From positions 3,329,988-3,393,987 of the forward strand of contig NZ_CP011272.1 in assembly GCF_001610875.1 (NCBI RefSeq): DNA of 64,000 bases, written 5' to 3'. A program made the translations under genes and the position numbers. The first letter of the stretch is position 1. The number at the start of each line of letters is the position of its first letter. This document shows positions 27,480 to 36,892 of this stretch, piece after piece. The notes under the pieces are model-generated. The model saw only the letters and a program-made list of their open reading frames with translations. It ran no database searches and was not told where the DNA came from. The stretch is from Pirellula sp. SH-Sr6A (GTDB lineage: Bacteria; Planctomycetota; Planctomycetia; Pirellulales; Pirellulaceae).

Positions 27480-29840
27480 TTATTGGGAAAGTCCAAACAG
27501 AATCATATTGATACCAATTCGGAAGGCATCGTCGCGCACATAGCCTTTGCACTGGATCGAATGTTTAGACTCCATCGCACAACTCAGGTCATTGGGAGAG
27601 AAGACAGCGATGATGCGTCCGTTCCACTCGAGGGCTTCGATTTCGGGAGGGCCTTCCCGTTTGGCGCGGCTCAAGTCTCCGGTGCCGATATTCGGATCCA
27701 CCAAATCGACTTGTGAGAGATCGTATCCATCGAAACCATTCACTTCGTCGCGGAGCATGAACGAGTGTTTCGGATCCAAGCTTCGCCATTTCGCATCTGG
27801 CACGGCCCTGAGAAACTCGTCTCGAACGGATGCCGCGAAATCCTTCGATGCGCAGATTGCATCACCGAGAACAAAGCCCCCGTTCTCGAAGTGCTTGCGC
27901 AAACAATCTCTTTCGACGTCGGACAACAGAAACTTGTTTCGACCGTGAATGTAAAGGAGGGGATATCGTTCGATCGATTCATCGGTCAAAGAGATCAGAG
28001 GCGTGTCGCGATCGATAAGTGATTTCGTTTCACGGTGGTAGACATCGAGAAGATTGACGATCGCCCTGGAAGCATCATCGGCACCCCCAGTGTGTTGGAT
28101 CTTCGGCAGTTTCAAAACCCCTCGGGGCAACGTTTGGTAATTCGCTGGTGCCGCAATGACTTCCACCGCATCCAGCTTTTCCTTCAACTCCCGACCGGTC
28201 GCGTACGATGCGAGGTTCACTCCGATCTTGACCGCGTTTTCGATATCGGTGTCGATCGCAGGACCATGTTTTTTCGTCTTTCCCCACGGACGAGCCAATT
28301 CCCAGCGACATGAAAGACTGATGGGAGAATAGATCACGCTCGTGCGGCAGCAAGCGTCGAGGCCATAAAGCCAGAAATCTTCGGGCAGCGCCGAAGGATC
28401 GATCTTCGTTTCGGCAAACCAAACAGGATGAGACGGAGGTAGCTTGGTGAGTGGCTTTTCGAAGATCTGTTGCATTTCATCTCGAAACGTCGCGTCAAAT
28501 GCTCGACCATCGCAGCCGTCGCCGTTGCAGGCTTCAGCAAAAATCAATCCGCCGTTGTCGATATATTCTTTCAGCAATTGGCGTTGATCGGGTGTCAACC
28601 GAAAGGCCTTGGAACCGCTAATGTAAAGAACCGGTGTTTCCAGCAGCGATGCGAGGGTAGCATTCTTTAAGGTGACCGATTGCCACGCCAACTCACGTTT
28701 CCAAACCTTCTCGATCTGGCCGGTCAGATTCTGCACCGCTCTTCGGTGCAACTGCCAGTCACGATCTTCACTGTGTCGAAGGTGTCCAATAACGACTTGC
28801 CGCTTCCCTTTGCTTAAAAAGAGCAAGGCCATAGCGGTGGTGGTGGCGGGCGATTGAGCCTCCATCCCACCGCCATCGATGGAACCCTTCACTTGGGACT
28901 GAACCGATACGAGGTAGCTCGCTCCCTCACGATACCAATCTCGTTCACCAAAAAACCTCTGACCCGTCAATCGTCCGACCCGTTCGAGCGCGTACAAATA
29001 ATAGATATGCCATCCCGTACCAGAGGGATTCTGCTCAACAGAAAAGTTGGCGACGAGCCATGCGAAGCCAAGGGAAACAGGATCGCGCTGCATGGCGTCC
29101 GCCCCACCGCCGCAGCAGACAATACTTCCGTTTTCCACTCGGGCGTCTACGTTCTCCGACGCGTCGCGCAGGATGAGCATGGATGCGATGCCAGCGCATG
29201 TCATGCTGCCGGAGGTCCCTCGTTCGCTGCGGTATCCCCAACCGGACCCGGTGTGTCGACTGTTCCAGTATTGGTACGCCTTCTCCAAACACGCATCGGG
29301 AATCTCGATCCCTAATTTGCTCGCTTCCCAGAGCGCCAGCACCGCAAATTGTGCGTTGGATTCGTCGGAAGAACCATCTCCCAAGTGGTAGCCCCATCCA
29401 CCGTCGGAAGCTTGGATCTCGACGAGCGATTCGACATCCTTGCGAATGATGGCCATATCGCGGGTTGGTTCCGCAGCGCACAACGCCATGCAGTGGAGCG
29501 CGATCTCGTAGGTCTTTGTCGGCCTTGTACGCCGTAGATAATCGAGCGCCTTTTTCAAGCGAGGGTCGGAGGGGCGTTCCTGCGCGCTCAGGAGGGCCAA
29601 TGTCACCAAGGCAGAGCTTCCGCAACCGTAACCGGTCTCGTACTCCCTCCAACCGCCTCGATTCGCGCCGTTGCTCTCTTGCTCGGAGTAGAGGAAATTG
29701 ACCGCTCGGCGGATCGCCTCTTCGACTTGCGGCGCCGTGACGTTTCTCCGTTGTCCAAACACATGGGAGGGACTAAACAGTGAAATCGCGAGCACCAGCA
29801 TCAGCGATAAACAACGGGACAAATGCGTGCTCTCCATCAT
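27480..29840 (-). CDS. Exported DUF4159 protein with prenyltransferase-like toroid
   Basis: The 786-residue protein has a signal peptide (about 1-30), then about 340 residues resembling alpha/alpha toroids (repeats with QASDGGWGY and NSRHTGSGWGYR). Two DUF4159-like Rossmann regions follow, each carrying a similar sequence: LYISGSKAFRLTPDQRQLLKEYIDNGG and LYIHGRNKFLLSDVERDC...HFENGG (long strings are given here only in part). The C-terminal one ends near FGLSQ. The duplication suggests gene-internal amplification. Function is unknown; related proteins are thought to act in envelope or in peptide modification. It lies 8 bases from mtnA on the same strand, and it may be its operon partner. Confidence 0.75.
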   Translation of the reverse strand: MMESTHLSRCLSLMLVLAISLFSPSHVFGQRRNVTAPQVEEAIRRAVNFLYSEQESNGANRGGWREYETGYGCGSSALVTLALLSAQERPSDPRLKKALDYLRRTRPTKTYEIALHCMALCAAEPTRDMAIIRKDVESLVEIQASDGGWGYHLGDGSSDESNAQFAVLALWEASKLGIEIPDACLEKAYQYWNSRHTGSGWGYRSERGTSGSMTCAGIASMLILRDASENVDARVENGSIVCCGGGADAMQRDPVSLGFAWLVANFSVEQNPSGTGWHIYYLYALERVGRLTGQRFFGERDWYREGASYLVSVQSQVKGSIDGGGMEAQSPATTTAMALLFLSKGKRQVVIGHLRHSEDRDWQLHRRAVQNLTGQIEKVWKRELAWQSVTLKNATLASLLETPVLYISGSKAFRLTPDQRQLLKEYIDNGGLIFAEACNGDGCDGRAFDATFRDEMQQIFEKPLTKLPPSHPVWFAETKIDPSALPEDFWLYGLDACCRTSVIYSPISLSCRWELARPWGKTKKHGPAIDTDIENAVKIGVNLASYATGRELKEKLDAVEVIAAPANYQTLPRGVLKLPKIQHTGGADDASRAIVNLLDVYHRETKSLIDRDTPLISLTDESIERYPLLYIHGRNKFLLSDVERDCLRKHFENGGFVLGDAICASKDFAASVRDEFLRAVPDAKWRSLDPKHSFMLRDEVNGFDGYDLSQVDLVDPNIGTGDLSRAKREGPPEIEALEWNGRIIAVFSPNDLSCAMESKHSIQCKGYVRDDAFRIGINMILFGLSQ

Positions 29841-29848
29841 GGTGTTTC

Positions 29849-30958
29849 CTAAGAGAGCATCGATCGGACTTTCGACTCGCTCACCGGGGCGATAATCCCT
29901 CTCTCCGTGATGATCGCTGTGATCAACTCCGCGGGCGTGACATCGAATGCTGGGTTGTAAACCTCAATATGCATGGGAGCGGTTTGCGATCCGAATCCAT
30001 GGGTGATCTCCGTCGACTTGCGCTGTTCGATGGGGATATCGTCCCCCGAGACCAAACTCAAATCGAACGTGCTGGTCGGGGCCGCTACATAAAATGGAAT
30101 CGAATGGTACTTTGCCAAGACAGCGAGGGAGTAAGTACCGATTTTATTGGCTGTGTCACCCCGCGCCGTGATGCGATCGGCTCCCACGATTACCGCTTGC
30201 ACTCTCCCCTCCCGCATGACTTGCGCGGCCATCGAATCGCAAATCAACGTGCACGGAATGCCACGCTGTTGCAATTCCCAAGCGGTGAGACGGGCCCCCT
30301 GCAACAGAGGTCGAGTCTCGTCCGCATAAACCTGCAGCACATGGCCTTGGTCCTGCGCGGTTAAGATCGCCGACAATGCTGTTCCATACTCGGAGGTCGC
30401 CAAACCACCGGTGTTGCAATGGGTTAATACGCCTGTCGCGTCGCGAAGCAGGGATGCTCCGTAAGCTCCGATCGCATGGCACATTCGTCGATCTTCCTCG
30501 TGGATCAACCGCGCCTCGCGAAGGAGCGCACGAGTCAGTTCCTCGCTATCGGATAAACCTTTGTTGCGATCGACGATCTTTCGCATTCGATCCAAAGCCC
30601 AAAACAAATTGACCGCGGTCGGCCTGCTCGTCGCTAGATAGTCACATTGCGTCAAGATGGCGGCCGCAGCGCTGGCCAAGGGCTCTTCGATGACCTTTTG
30701 GGCAGCGATAACCACTCCGTAGGCAGCCGCGATACCAATCGCAGGTGCGCCGCGGACGCGGAGGGAAACGATCGCCTCGAACAGACTTTCCACATCGCGG
30801 TAAGGTTGGATCTCCAGCGTCAGCGGTAGCTTGGTCTGATCGAGCAATTCCAAATGGCCATCAATATCTCCTCGCCAGGCAATGGAGAGATACTCGAAGG
30901 TGGGTGCGATGAGCGAAATGGGTGCATCGGATAGTTCGGAATCGTAATCGCTGCTCAC
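29849..30958 (-). CDS. mtnA: Methylthioribose-1-phosphate isomerase
   Basis: The 369-residue protein is the aldose-ketose isomerase of the methionine salvage pathway, converting S-methyl-5-thioribose-1-phosphate to methylthioribulose-1-phosphate. Signatures include RGAPAIGIAAAYG, the catalytic Cys in LTHCNTGGLAT, and the acid Asp in VGADRI, followed by TANKIGTY. Length and motif order match the family. The start is a GTG at 30958 that overlaps the stop of the response regulator in the 4-base junction GTGA, so translation is coupled. No other salvage gene (mtnB, mtnC, mtnK) is nearby. Confidence 0.95.
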   Translation of the reverse strand: MSSDYDSELSDAPISLIAPTFEYLSIAWRGDIDGHLELLDQTKLPLTLEIQPYRDVESLFEAIVSLRVRGAPAIGIAAAYGVVIAAQKVIEEPLASAAAAILTQCDYLATSRPTAVNLFWALDRMRKIVDRNKGLSDSEELTRALLREARLIHEEDRRMCHAIGAYGASLLRDATGVLTHCNTGGLATSEYGTALSAILTAQDQGHVLQVYADETRPLLQGARLTAWELQQRGIPCTLICDSMAAQVMREGRVQAVIVGADRITARGDTANKIGTYSLAVLAKYHSIPFYVAAPTSTFDLSLVSGDDIPIEQRKSTEITHGFGSQTAPMHIEVYNPAFDVTPAELITAIITERGIIAPVSESKVRSMLS

Positions 30959-31482
30959 GCTGTTCCTCCGGTCGGTTCCGCTTCTGGATTCTCGGAACTC
31001 GGTCCATTGCCCTCACGCGGCTCACTTTCCTCACGCCGCACAGTCTCTTCGTCCGGAAGCGGCATGGCGAGAAGCTCTTGGGCTCTCTGGAGCAGCTTAT
31101 CCATGGCAAAGGGTTTATGCATATACTCGTCCGCCCCGAGCATCCTCGCATAGGCCTGGTGCCGCTCCCCTTCGTTTCCAGTCACCATGATGACTCGAAC
31201 GTTGGAGCGTTTGATGCGTCGGAGGTGTTCCAAGACCAGGAATCCGCTCCTGCCAGGCATCATCATGTCGAGCACCATCAAATCGGGATGGACGACTTCG
31301 ATCGCATCGACTCCTTTGTTCCCATCGGAGACATGGGTGACTGTGTAGCCCAAGCCTTCCAACGCGAATTTGACGGGTTCAGCTACTTCGAAATCGTCAT
31401 CGACAATCAAGACTCGTGGAGGGCGGTTCTCTCGTCGCCAGGCAGGTTCAATCGGCATAATGAAAGCATTGGGGGAGGGCAT
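30955..31482 (-). CDS. CheY-like response regulator coupled to mtnA
   Basis: The 175-residue protein is a receiver domain (residues about 22-140) with DDD near the start of strand 1, phosphoacceptor Asp in LVLDMMMPG, the MVTGN segment and the conserved Lys in YMHKPF. A 35-residue acidic/Pro-rich disordered tail follows, and there is no output domain. It would act by protein contact, or as a phosphate sink. An in-frame ATG at 31458 could be the real start. The overlap with mtnA places both in one transcript, with mtnA at a fixed ratio; there is no histidine kinase here. Confidence 0.85.
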   Translation of the reverse strand: MPSPNAFIMPIEPAWRRENRPPRVLIVDDDFEVAEPVKFALEGLGYTVTHVSDGNKGVDAIEVVHPDLMVLDMMMPGRSGFLVLEHLRRIKRSNVRVIMVTGNEGERHQAYARMLGADEYMHKPFAMDKLLQRAQELLAMPLPDEETVRREESEPREGNGPSSENPEAEPTGGTA

Positions 31483-31661
31483 TCGAATGGAAATTCGAAC
31501 TCAAGGAATGCACGCTTTTATACCATTGAAACAAGTCGACCGAAACCTTGCGAGGAACCTGGAAGCTCGCTTGCATCGAAAAATCGGATTTGCTATCGAA
31601 CAGATTGCGGAAAAAGCATCGTTTCCCCGTTCCTCCGACGTGCGAGCGTCCCAGATACACC

Positions 31662-33047
31662 GTGCATTTCCAACGCCGACGCAAGCATTTGTGGCTTCAC
31701 GAGTCGACGCAGCGAGCGCTGTATCGGTCGGTTCTTTTATTGCTCGGGCTCATTCCCCTCCTCGCCACGTCCGGTTTCGTGGTCCTTTCGAAAACCAGCT
31801 GGTACCAGCTTCGTCAGGCTGCCGCATGGCGGGAACGGATCCGGAGCAATATCGGGCTTGATGTGGTTTTCCAGTCGATTGAGCAGCCCTCGCCTCACAC
31901 ATTTCGAATACGAGAATTGGTCTGTGCCCATCCGGAAACACAGACTCCCATCCTGCGGGCCGAGCAAGTCGACGGAGTCATGACCAACGAGGGCTGGGCT
32001 CTCAAACTGCATGCGGCCGAAATAAAACAAGAGCAATCCAACCTGGCTCTCCAGATCTTGCACGACTCGTTTTTGTGCCGCCCTCATAATTTGGTCCCGA
32101 TCCTCAAAGTCTCGATCGATTCGCTGCGCATTCTCCCCTCGACCTTGACCAACTCCCCCCATTTGGCCTCGGCCCCCAAGCTTGAATCGCTGCACCAGAT
32201 TCAAATCGAATACACCCCTTCGCTTTCATTGTCCGACATCAAGATCTTGTTCGGCTTGGAACCCAAAGGCTCAGAGACGCCGGGGTTGGTTCATGTCCGT
32301 CGCTATCACGACCCCAAACATCCTCATACCGATTGGGCGATCGACACGCGCGATCTTGCTATCCCCTGTTCCGCGATCCAACCCTATTTCCCCGTCGTCG
32401 AACATGTCGGCCCTTTAGCCCTCTTTCGCGGCCAAGTCCGCTGGGAACAGGACGCGCAAGGTTGGCAAAGCACGCTCCATCAAAGCACGTTTCTCAATAC
32501 GTCTTGGGCTGCTTTGTCCCACTCGATCGGAGAGCCGCTTCAAGGTTTTGGAGATCTCCACATCGAAGAAGCTATCCTTCGCAATGGGCTCATCGATCGC
32601 GTTCAAGGTTCGATATCTGCCGGTTCCTCCCACGATGAAACGATCCAGGTGCCTTGGTTGAAACAGACGATGGAACGCTTTGGATGGTGCTCGCACGATC
32701 TCCGACCCTTGCAATCGCAAACCGCCTCGGTGGATTCGATGGAACTGGCATTCCATCTGGACGGCAATGGACTGCGATGGCGAGGCAATGGTCCGGGTCT
32801 CAGCGCGCCAGGGGCCCCACCGAGCCATTCTCAGATCGGGTCGGTAAAGCAAATCCTTCTGGCGACCGATCGAGCCCTTGAATCCAAGATCACGTCCCTC
32901 GATGAGGTCAGCCGGTGGCTCGCGACAGGCCCCGATGCCACCCAGGCTGCGGAACTGGTCCAGCGATGGCATTCGCGATTGGTTTCTTTACTCCCCACAC
33001 CGAGCAACGCCGCTCGATTATCGGGTGTTCCCAATACCATTCGCTGA
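31662..33047 (+). CDS. Membrane-anchored protein of unknown function
   Basis: A 461-residue protein with a short basic N-terminus, one hydrophobic anchor (VLLLLGLIPLLATSGFVVL, about residues 23-41) and a large extracytoplasmic part of mixed alpha/beta composition. There are no catalytic motifs. Repeated hydrophobic strands and lack of Cys in the ectodomain (apart from a few) recall AsmA-like or other envelope proteins, but similarity is weak. No ATG lies upstream of the anchor; a GTG at 31662 gives a sensible signal-anchor, and a TTG at 31548 is an alternative. It lies 42 bases before the DUF4129 gene and probably shares its transcript. Confidence 0.55.
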   Translation: MHFQRRRKHLWLHESTQRALYRSVLLLLGLIPLLATSGFVVLSKTSWYQLRQAAAWRERIRSNIGLDVVFQSIEQPSPHTFRIRELVCAHPETQTPILRAEQVDGVMTNEGWALKLHAAEIKQEQSNLALQILHDSFLCRPHNLVPILKVSIDSLRILPSTLTNSPHLASAPKLESLHQIQIEYTPSLSLSDIKILFGLEPKGSETPGLVHVRRYHDPKHPHTDWAIDTRDLAIPCSAIQPYFPVVEHVGPLALFRGQVRWEQDAQGWQSTLHQSTFLNTSWAALSHSIGEPLQGFGDLHIEEAILRNGLIDRVQGSISAGSSHDETIQVPWLKQTMERFGWCSHDLRPLQSQTASVDSMELAFHLDGNGLRWRGNGPGLSAPGAPPSHSQIGSVKQILLATDRALESKITSLDEVSRWLATGPDATQAAELVQRWHSRLVSLLPTPSNAARLSGVPNTIR

Positions 33048-33089
33048 TCTCGTTTCGAAAGGCGTCCAGCCGGAGTCTATACTGGGGCG

Positions 33090-34808
33090 ATGGAACTGGA
33101 CAAGAAACGAAAACCCGAAAGTCTCGATTACACCCTGGCGGCGATCGCCCCGGCCTTCATCATTTCGATGATCGGTTCGCTCGTCTACTTTCTTATCGTA
33201 CTCTTCTATCCAGGACAGCAAACGGGTCGGTTGATGTGGGTACTCGGGCTCTACACATTCGCCTCCGTGCTGATCGCGCGTATAGCCATTGAACAGTCCC
33301 GAGCTCAGAGTTTCGTGTATATGGCCGGACTGGGAGCTGCAACCCTTCTTGTCATCTCGCGACTTTTCACCGCCAGCGGTTCACTCGCGTTTCTCAGCCT
33401 TCCATTCTTACTATTGATTCTGGTTTTGATCGCCTACCTCGCGGATCGCATTACCTTCGACTGCACCTTGATTCACGAGGGGATATCCAGCCAAGGGGCC
33501 GGACTACTTCAGTCCATCGGTTTGTTTCGAAAAGACCCTCGGGATCCAGCAAATGAAGTGACACCAGCGGTAGGACGCCAACGGAAGCACAATCAAGGAG
33601 TCTGGGTTCTCTACTTCTCGCTCTTGGCCATCCCCGTCTTCGGCATCGGACAATTCTTCATGGGCCCCCAAGCCGACCGAGCCTTCGCCAATCGGATGGT
33701 TTTCGTCTATCTCTTTTCGTCTCTGTCCCTGCTAGTGCTCATCGCGTTGCTGACGCTGCGGAAGTACTTGCGAGAGCGCAATATCCCCATGGAGATGTCG
33801 TTCGCAACACAATGGATCCTGATGGGTGTTACCGCCGTCGCAGCATTGGTATTGCTCTTTGCGTTCCTACCACTCCCGAGCCAACCACTATGGAATTGGC
33901 AACCCCCGTTCAAAATCGCCCGTCGCGACGATCTCCAACCCCACCCCCAAGGCATTGGCCAAGACGCCGTCGAAGCCCCCGGTCAACAAGGTCAACAGGA
34001 TCAGCAACGTCAACAGGATCAGCAACGTCAACAGGATCAGCAACGTCAACAGGATCAACAGCGTCAACAGGATCAACAGCGTCAACAGGATCAAAATCCC
34101 CCAGCGGGGGACAAGGTTGACGGTGTTGACAGGGCTGACAAGGTTGACGGCAAAGAAGGAACCGTCGCCAAAGAAGGAGAGGGCGGTGGCAAAGGAAATG
34201 GCGGCAAAGAACGGGAGGGTGGTGACGAAGGGGACGGGGCGGGGAGAGACGCTGAGGATGCCAGGGGTGAGCAGGGGGGGAAGCCCCAGGGGGCCGCGAA
34301 CCAAAACACTTCGTGGCAAATCAACTGGAATGGGAGCTCGCTTCTCTCCTGGTTGCTCCTATTGATTCTATTGCTGATCGCCGTCGTTTGGGGCTGGACC
34401 CAAAGGCACGCTTTGCTTCGCTTTCTCACCGAGCTGTTCGGTCGGAAACCGACCGCGAAAGAGCTTGACGCCGAACCTGTCTCAGGAGAATCCACAGAAC
34501 CGCTTGCGCCGTTTTCTACCTACGGCAACCCCTTTACTTCTATGCAACTCAATCCAGAGCAAATCGTTCGACACACCTTTCGAGCTTTGATCGCGTGGGG
34601 ACGTGAGCATCGTCTTGCTCGAGGAGAGGAAGAGACGCCGGACGAATTCGTTCGAAGGGTGGCCCGCAAGTATTCCGAACAGCAGTCAAGTCTCATCCAC
34701 CTGGGTCATCTCTACGGACGCATTGCCTACGCGAAACGCCGTGTCCATCCCACCGAACTTGATCCGTTGAAGGACCTCTGGGTGTGGTGGGAATCGTCCA
34801 TGCGATAA
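33090..34808 (+). CDS. Eight-segment membrane protein with Gln-rich repeat and DUF4129 domain
   Basis: The 572-residue protein has seven predicted membrane segments in the first 270 residues, a Gln/Asp-rich repeat (about 300-336), a Lys/Glu/Gly-rich acidic-basic linker, one more segment (LLSWLLLLILLLIAVVWGW), then a C-terminal DUF4129 domain (QIVRHTFRALIAWG, TPDEFVRRVARKY, HLGHLYGRIAYAKRRV). DUF4129 is found with bacterial transglutaminases. Unusual features are the repeat and the missing transglutaminase core. The ATG at 33090 is the only plausible start. The Gln repeat probably sits in an exposed loop. Confidence 0.75.
   Translation: MELDKKRKPESLDYTLAAIAPAFIISMIGSLVYFLIVLFYPGQQTGRLMWVLGLYTFASVLIARIAIEQSRAQSFVYMAGLGAATLLVISRLFTASGSLAFLSLPFLLLILVLIAYLADRITFDCTLIHEGISSQGAGLLQSIGLFRKDPRDPANEVTPAVGRQRKHNQGVWVLYFSLLAIPVFGIGQFFMGPQADRAFANRMVFVYLFSSLSLLVLIALLTLRKYLRERNIPMEMSFATQWILMGVTAVAALVLLFAFLPLPSQPLWNWQPPFKIARRDDLQPHPQGIGQDAVEAPGQQGQQDQQRQQDQQRQQDQQRQQDQQRQQDQQRQQDQNPPAGDKVDGVDRADKVDGKEGTVAKEGEGGGKGNGGKEREGGDEGDGAGRDAEDARGEQGGKPQGAANQNTSWQINWNGSSLLSWLLLLILLLIAVVWGWTQRHALLRFLTELFGRKPTAKELDAEPVSGESTEPLAPFSTYGNPFTSMQLNPEQIVRHTFRALIAWGREHRLARGEEETPDEFVRRVARKYSEQQSSLIHLGHLYGRIAYAKRRVHPTELDPLKDLWVWWESSMR
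33991..34094 (+). repeat. 18-bp tandem repeat coding DQQRQQ
   Basis: Five full copies and a partial sixth of an 18-base unit GTCAACAGGATCAGCAAC (later copies with AACAGC for AGCAAC), all in frame with the DUF4129 gene, giving a repeated DQQRQQ. It is followed by a looser run of GTTGAC-type repeats. Copy number is likely to vary between strains, but no change of frame would follow. Confidence 0.92.
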
Positions 34809-34886
34809 ACATTCCGGTGGCGGACTTCGGAATCGGATACAATCGAGCTTCTCCGAAGCAGCCTTCCTCCCCTGTTCGATTGACCC

Positions 34887-36779
34887 ATGAAAAACATCTT
34901 TGCCTTCATCGCGCTCTGCTTTCCTCTCCTGATCTCCCGTGTGGAGGGGGCTGAAACCGAAGATACACGTCCGAATATCGTGTTGATTCTTGCCGATGAT
35001 CTCGGCGTCAATGATTTGCATTGCTATGGTCGCGAGGAGCATCGCACTCCACATCTCGACGCGTTGGCCAAGCAAGGCCTTCGGTACACCAGCGCGTATT
35101 GCGGATTGTCGATCTGCTCCGCATCGCGAGCTTCACTTTTGACCGGCAAGTCGGCGGCCAGATTGCACCTGACGTCCTTCTTGCCCGGTCGAGCCGACAA
35201 CCCTTCGCAGCGAGTCCTCAACGCACGCATCCATTCCGCCTTGCCACCCGAAGAACGGACCATAGCCGAAGAATTGCAGCGAGCGGGCTATCGGACCGGC
35301 ATGTTCGGGAAATGGCATCTAGGAGGTAAAGAAAGCAGCCCCAAAGAGCAAGGCTTCGAGGTCGTAGCGGAGTTGCCCGCCAAGGGAAAGCTGGATGAAG
35401 AAACCGGCGACAAAAATGAATACTTGATCACCCGTCGCGCAGCCGAGTTTATTGCGACGAAGTCGGATCAACCTTACTTTTGCTATATCCCCCACCACTC
35501 GCCCCATATCAAGTTGGAGGCAACGGAGGAAGCGAAGCGACAGAACTCCGAAGCTTTCAATTCCCTCTACGCGGCAAGCATCGAGTCGTTGGACCGCTCC
35601 GTTGGCAAGCTGCTCGATGCCATACACCGTCAGCCCTCCGAACGAGAGACGATCATCCTATTTACCAGCGACAACGGTGGATTGCATGTGCGAGAGCTTC
35701 ATGAAGAGCCCATGACTCACAACACCCCATTTCGAGCCGGAAAGGGATATCTCTATGAAGGGGGGGTGCGCATCCCGCTAATCATCGCCTCAACAAAACA
35801 ATCGATTGCACCGAACCGTGTTTCGAATGCCCCTGCTTCCTTGATCGACTTGATGCCCACCTTCCTGAAGTTGGCGGGGGTAAACGTCGGCCAGACCCTC
35901 GGGCCCTTGGATGGTATCGATCTGAGTTCGCATTGGTTCGAGAATCGAGAACCGTCGTTGGATAGGCCATTCTTTTGGAATTTTCCACACTACACCAATC
36001 AAGGTAGCCGACCTGCCGCGGCTATTCGGAAAGGGAAGTGGAAAGGAATCCTGCAGTATGAAGACAACTCGTTCGAACTCTATGATCTGGAAAAGGATAT
36101 CGGTGAAGAGTCTGATCTTTCAGCATCGATGCCGGACAAGGCGCGGGAGCTGCGAGCGGAATTGGATCAATGGCTCGACTCGGTCGGTGGGCAGCGATGT
36201 GCGCCGAATCCTGAGTTTGATCCCAAACAATACGACGCAATTTATGGTCAATTCGATTCCTCCCGATTGCGAGCCAATGCCAGCGCCAAACAGATTGGAC
36301 AGGATTGGAAAGTATGGCGAGAGCGAATGGACCAAGCGTCGAAGGGTCGTAAGCCGATATTGAAAACACCGCAGGGAGCCGTGACGTTGTTCGCCAATCA
36401 AGCTGTCCCGCATGGAATGAAGCTTCGGTACGAACCTGAGCTTCATAAGAATGTGTTGGGATACTGGACCGAGGTGGACGATTGGGCTCATTGGGATCTG
36501 AACATTCCCGTCGATGGGACCTATGAGATCGAAGTCCAGTGCGGTTGCGGCAGTGGAAACGGTGGCTCGCAAGTCGCATTGTCGATCGGCGATCAATCGT
36601 TCGATTGGGTCGTTCCCGACACAGGTCATTACCAGAACATGGTTTATTTGACGGTTGGAAAGGCGAATCTATCGGCGGGTACGGCGAGACTGGAGGTTCG
36701 GCCGAAGACCAAGTCCAAGATTGCTGTGATGGATATTCGTAAAATCGTATTGCGTCCGATACCAGAAGAGGGGCGATAG
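34887..36779 (+). CDS. Secreted sulfatase with C-terminal carbohydrate-binding-like domain
   Basis: The 630-residue protein has a signal peptide (about 1-21), the sulfatase fold starting NIVLILADDLG (metal ligands in DD, residues 37-38) and a formylglycine motif CSASR at 77-81. This is C-x-A-x-R rather than C-x-P-x-R. A second metal site (FTSDNGG) follows. The last 140 residues (from TLFANQAVPHGMKLRYEP) form a beta-sandwich resembling the carbohydrate-binding domain that planctomycete sulfatases often carry. It would remove sulfate from external polysaccharide. The gene for a Tat-exported protein follows after 113 bases. Confidence 0.87.
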   Translation: MKNIFAFIALCFPLLISRVEGAETEDTRPNIVLILADDLGVNDLHCYGREEHRTPHLDALAKQGLRYTSAYCGLSICSASRASLLTGKSAARLHLTSFLPGRADNPSQRVLNARIHSALPPEERTIAEELQRAGYRTGMFGKWHLGGKESSPKEQGFEVVAELPAKGKLDEETGDKNEYLITRRAAEFIATKSDQPYFCYIPHHSPHIKLEATEEAKRQNSEAFNSLYAASIESLDRSVGKLLDAIHRQPSERETIILFTSDNGGLHVRELHEEPMTHNTPFRAGKGYLYEGGVRIPLIIASTKQSIAPNRVSNAPASLIDLMPTFLKLAGVNVGQTLGPLDGIDLSSHWFENREPSLDRPFFWNFPHYTNQGSRPAAAIRKGKWKGILQYEDNSFELYDLEKDIGEESDLSASMPDKARELRAELDQWLDSVGGQRCAPNPEFDPKQYDAIYGQFDSSRLRANASAKQIGQDWKVWRERMDQASKGRKPILKTPQGAVTLFANQAVPHGMKLRYEPELHKNVLGYWTEVDDWAHWDLNIPVDGTYEIEVQCGCGSGNGGSQVALSIGDQSFDWVVPDTGHYQNMVYLTVGKANLSAGTARLEVRPKTKSKIAVMDIRKIVLRPIPEEGR

Positions 36780-36892
36780 CCATCGGTCGAGCAGGCCCAA
36801 ACGTCCTTCATCCCGTTCGCACACTTCCGCTTTTCCGTTTTCGACGGAGTCGGAAAGTGTCAGCTCAAATTCTTACTCTGGAGGTTCTGGAA

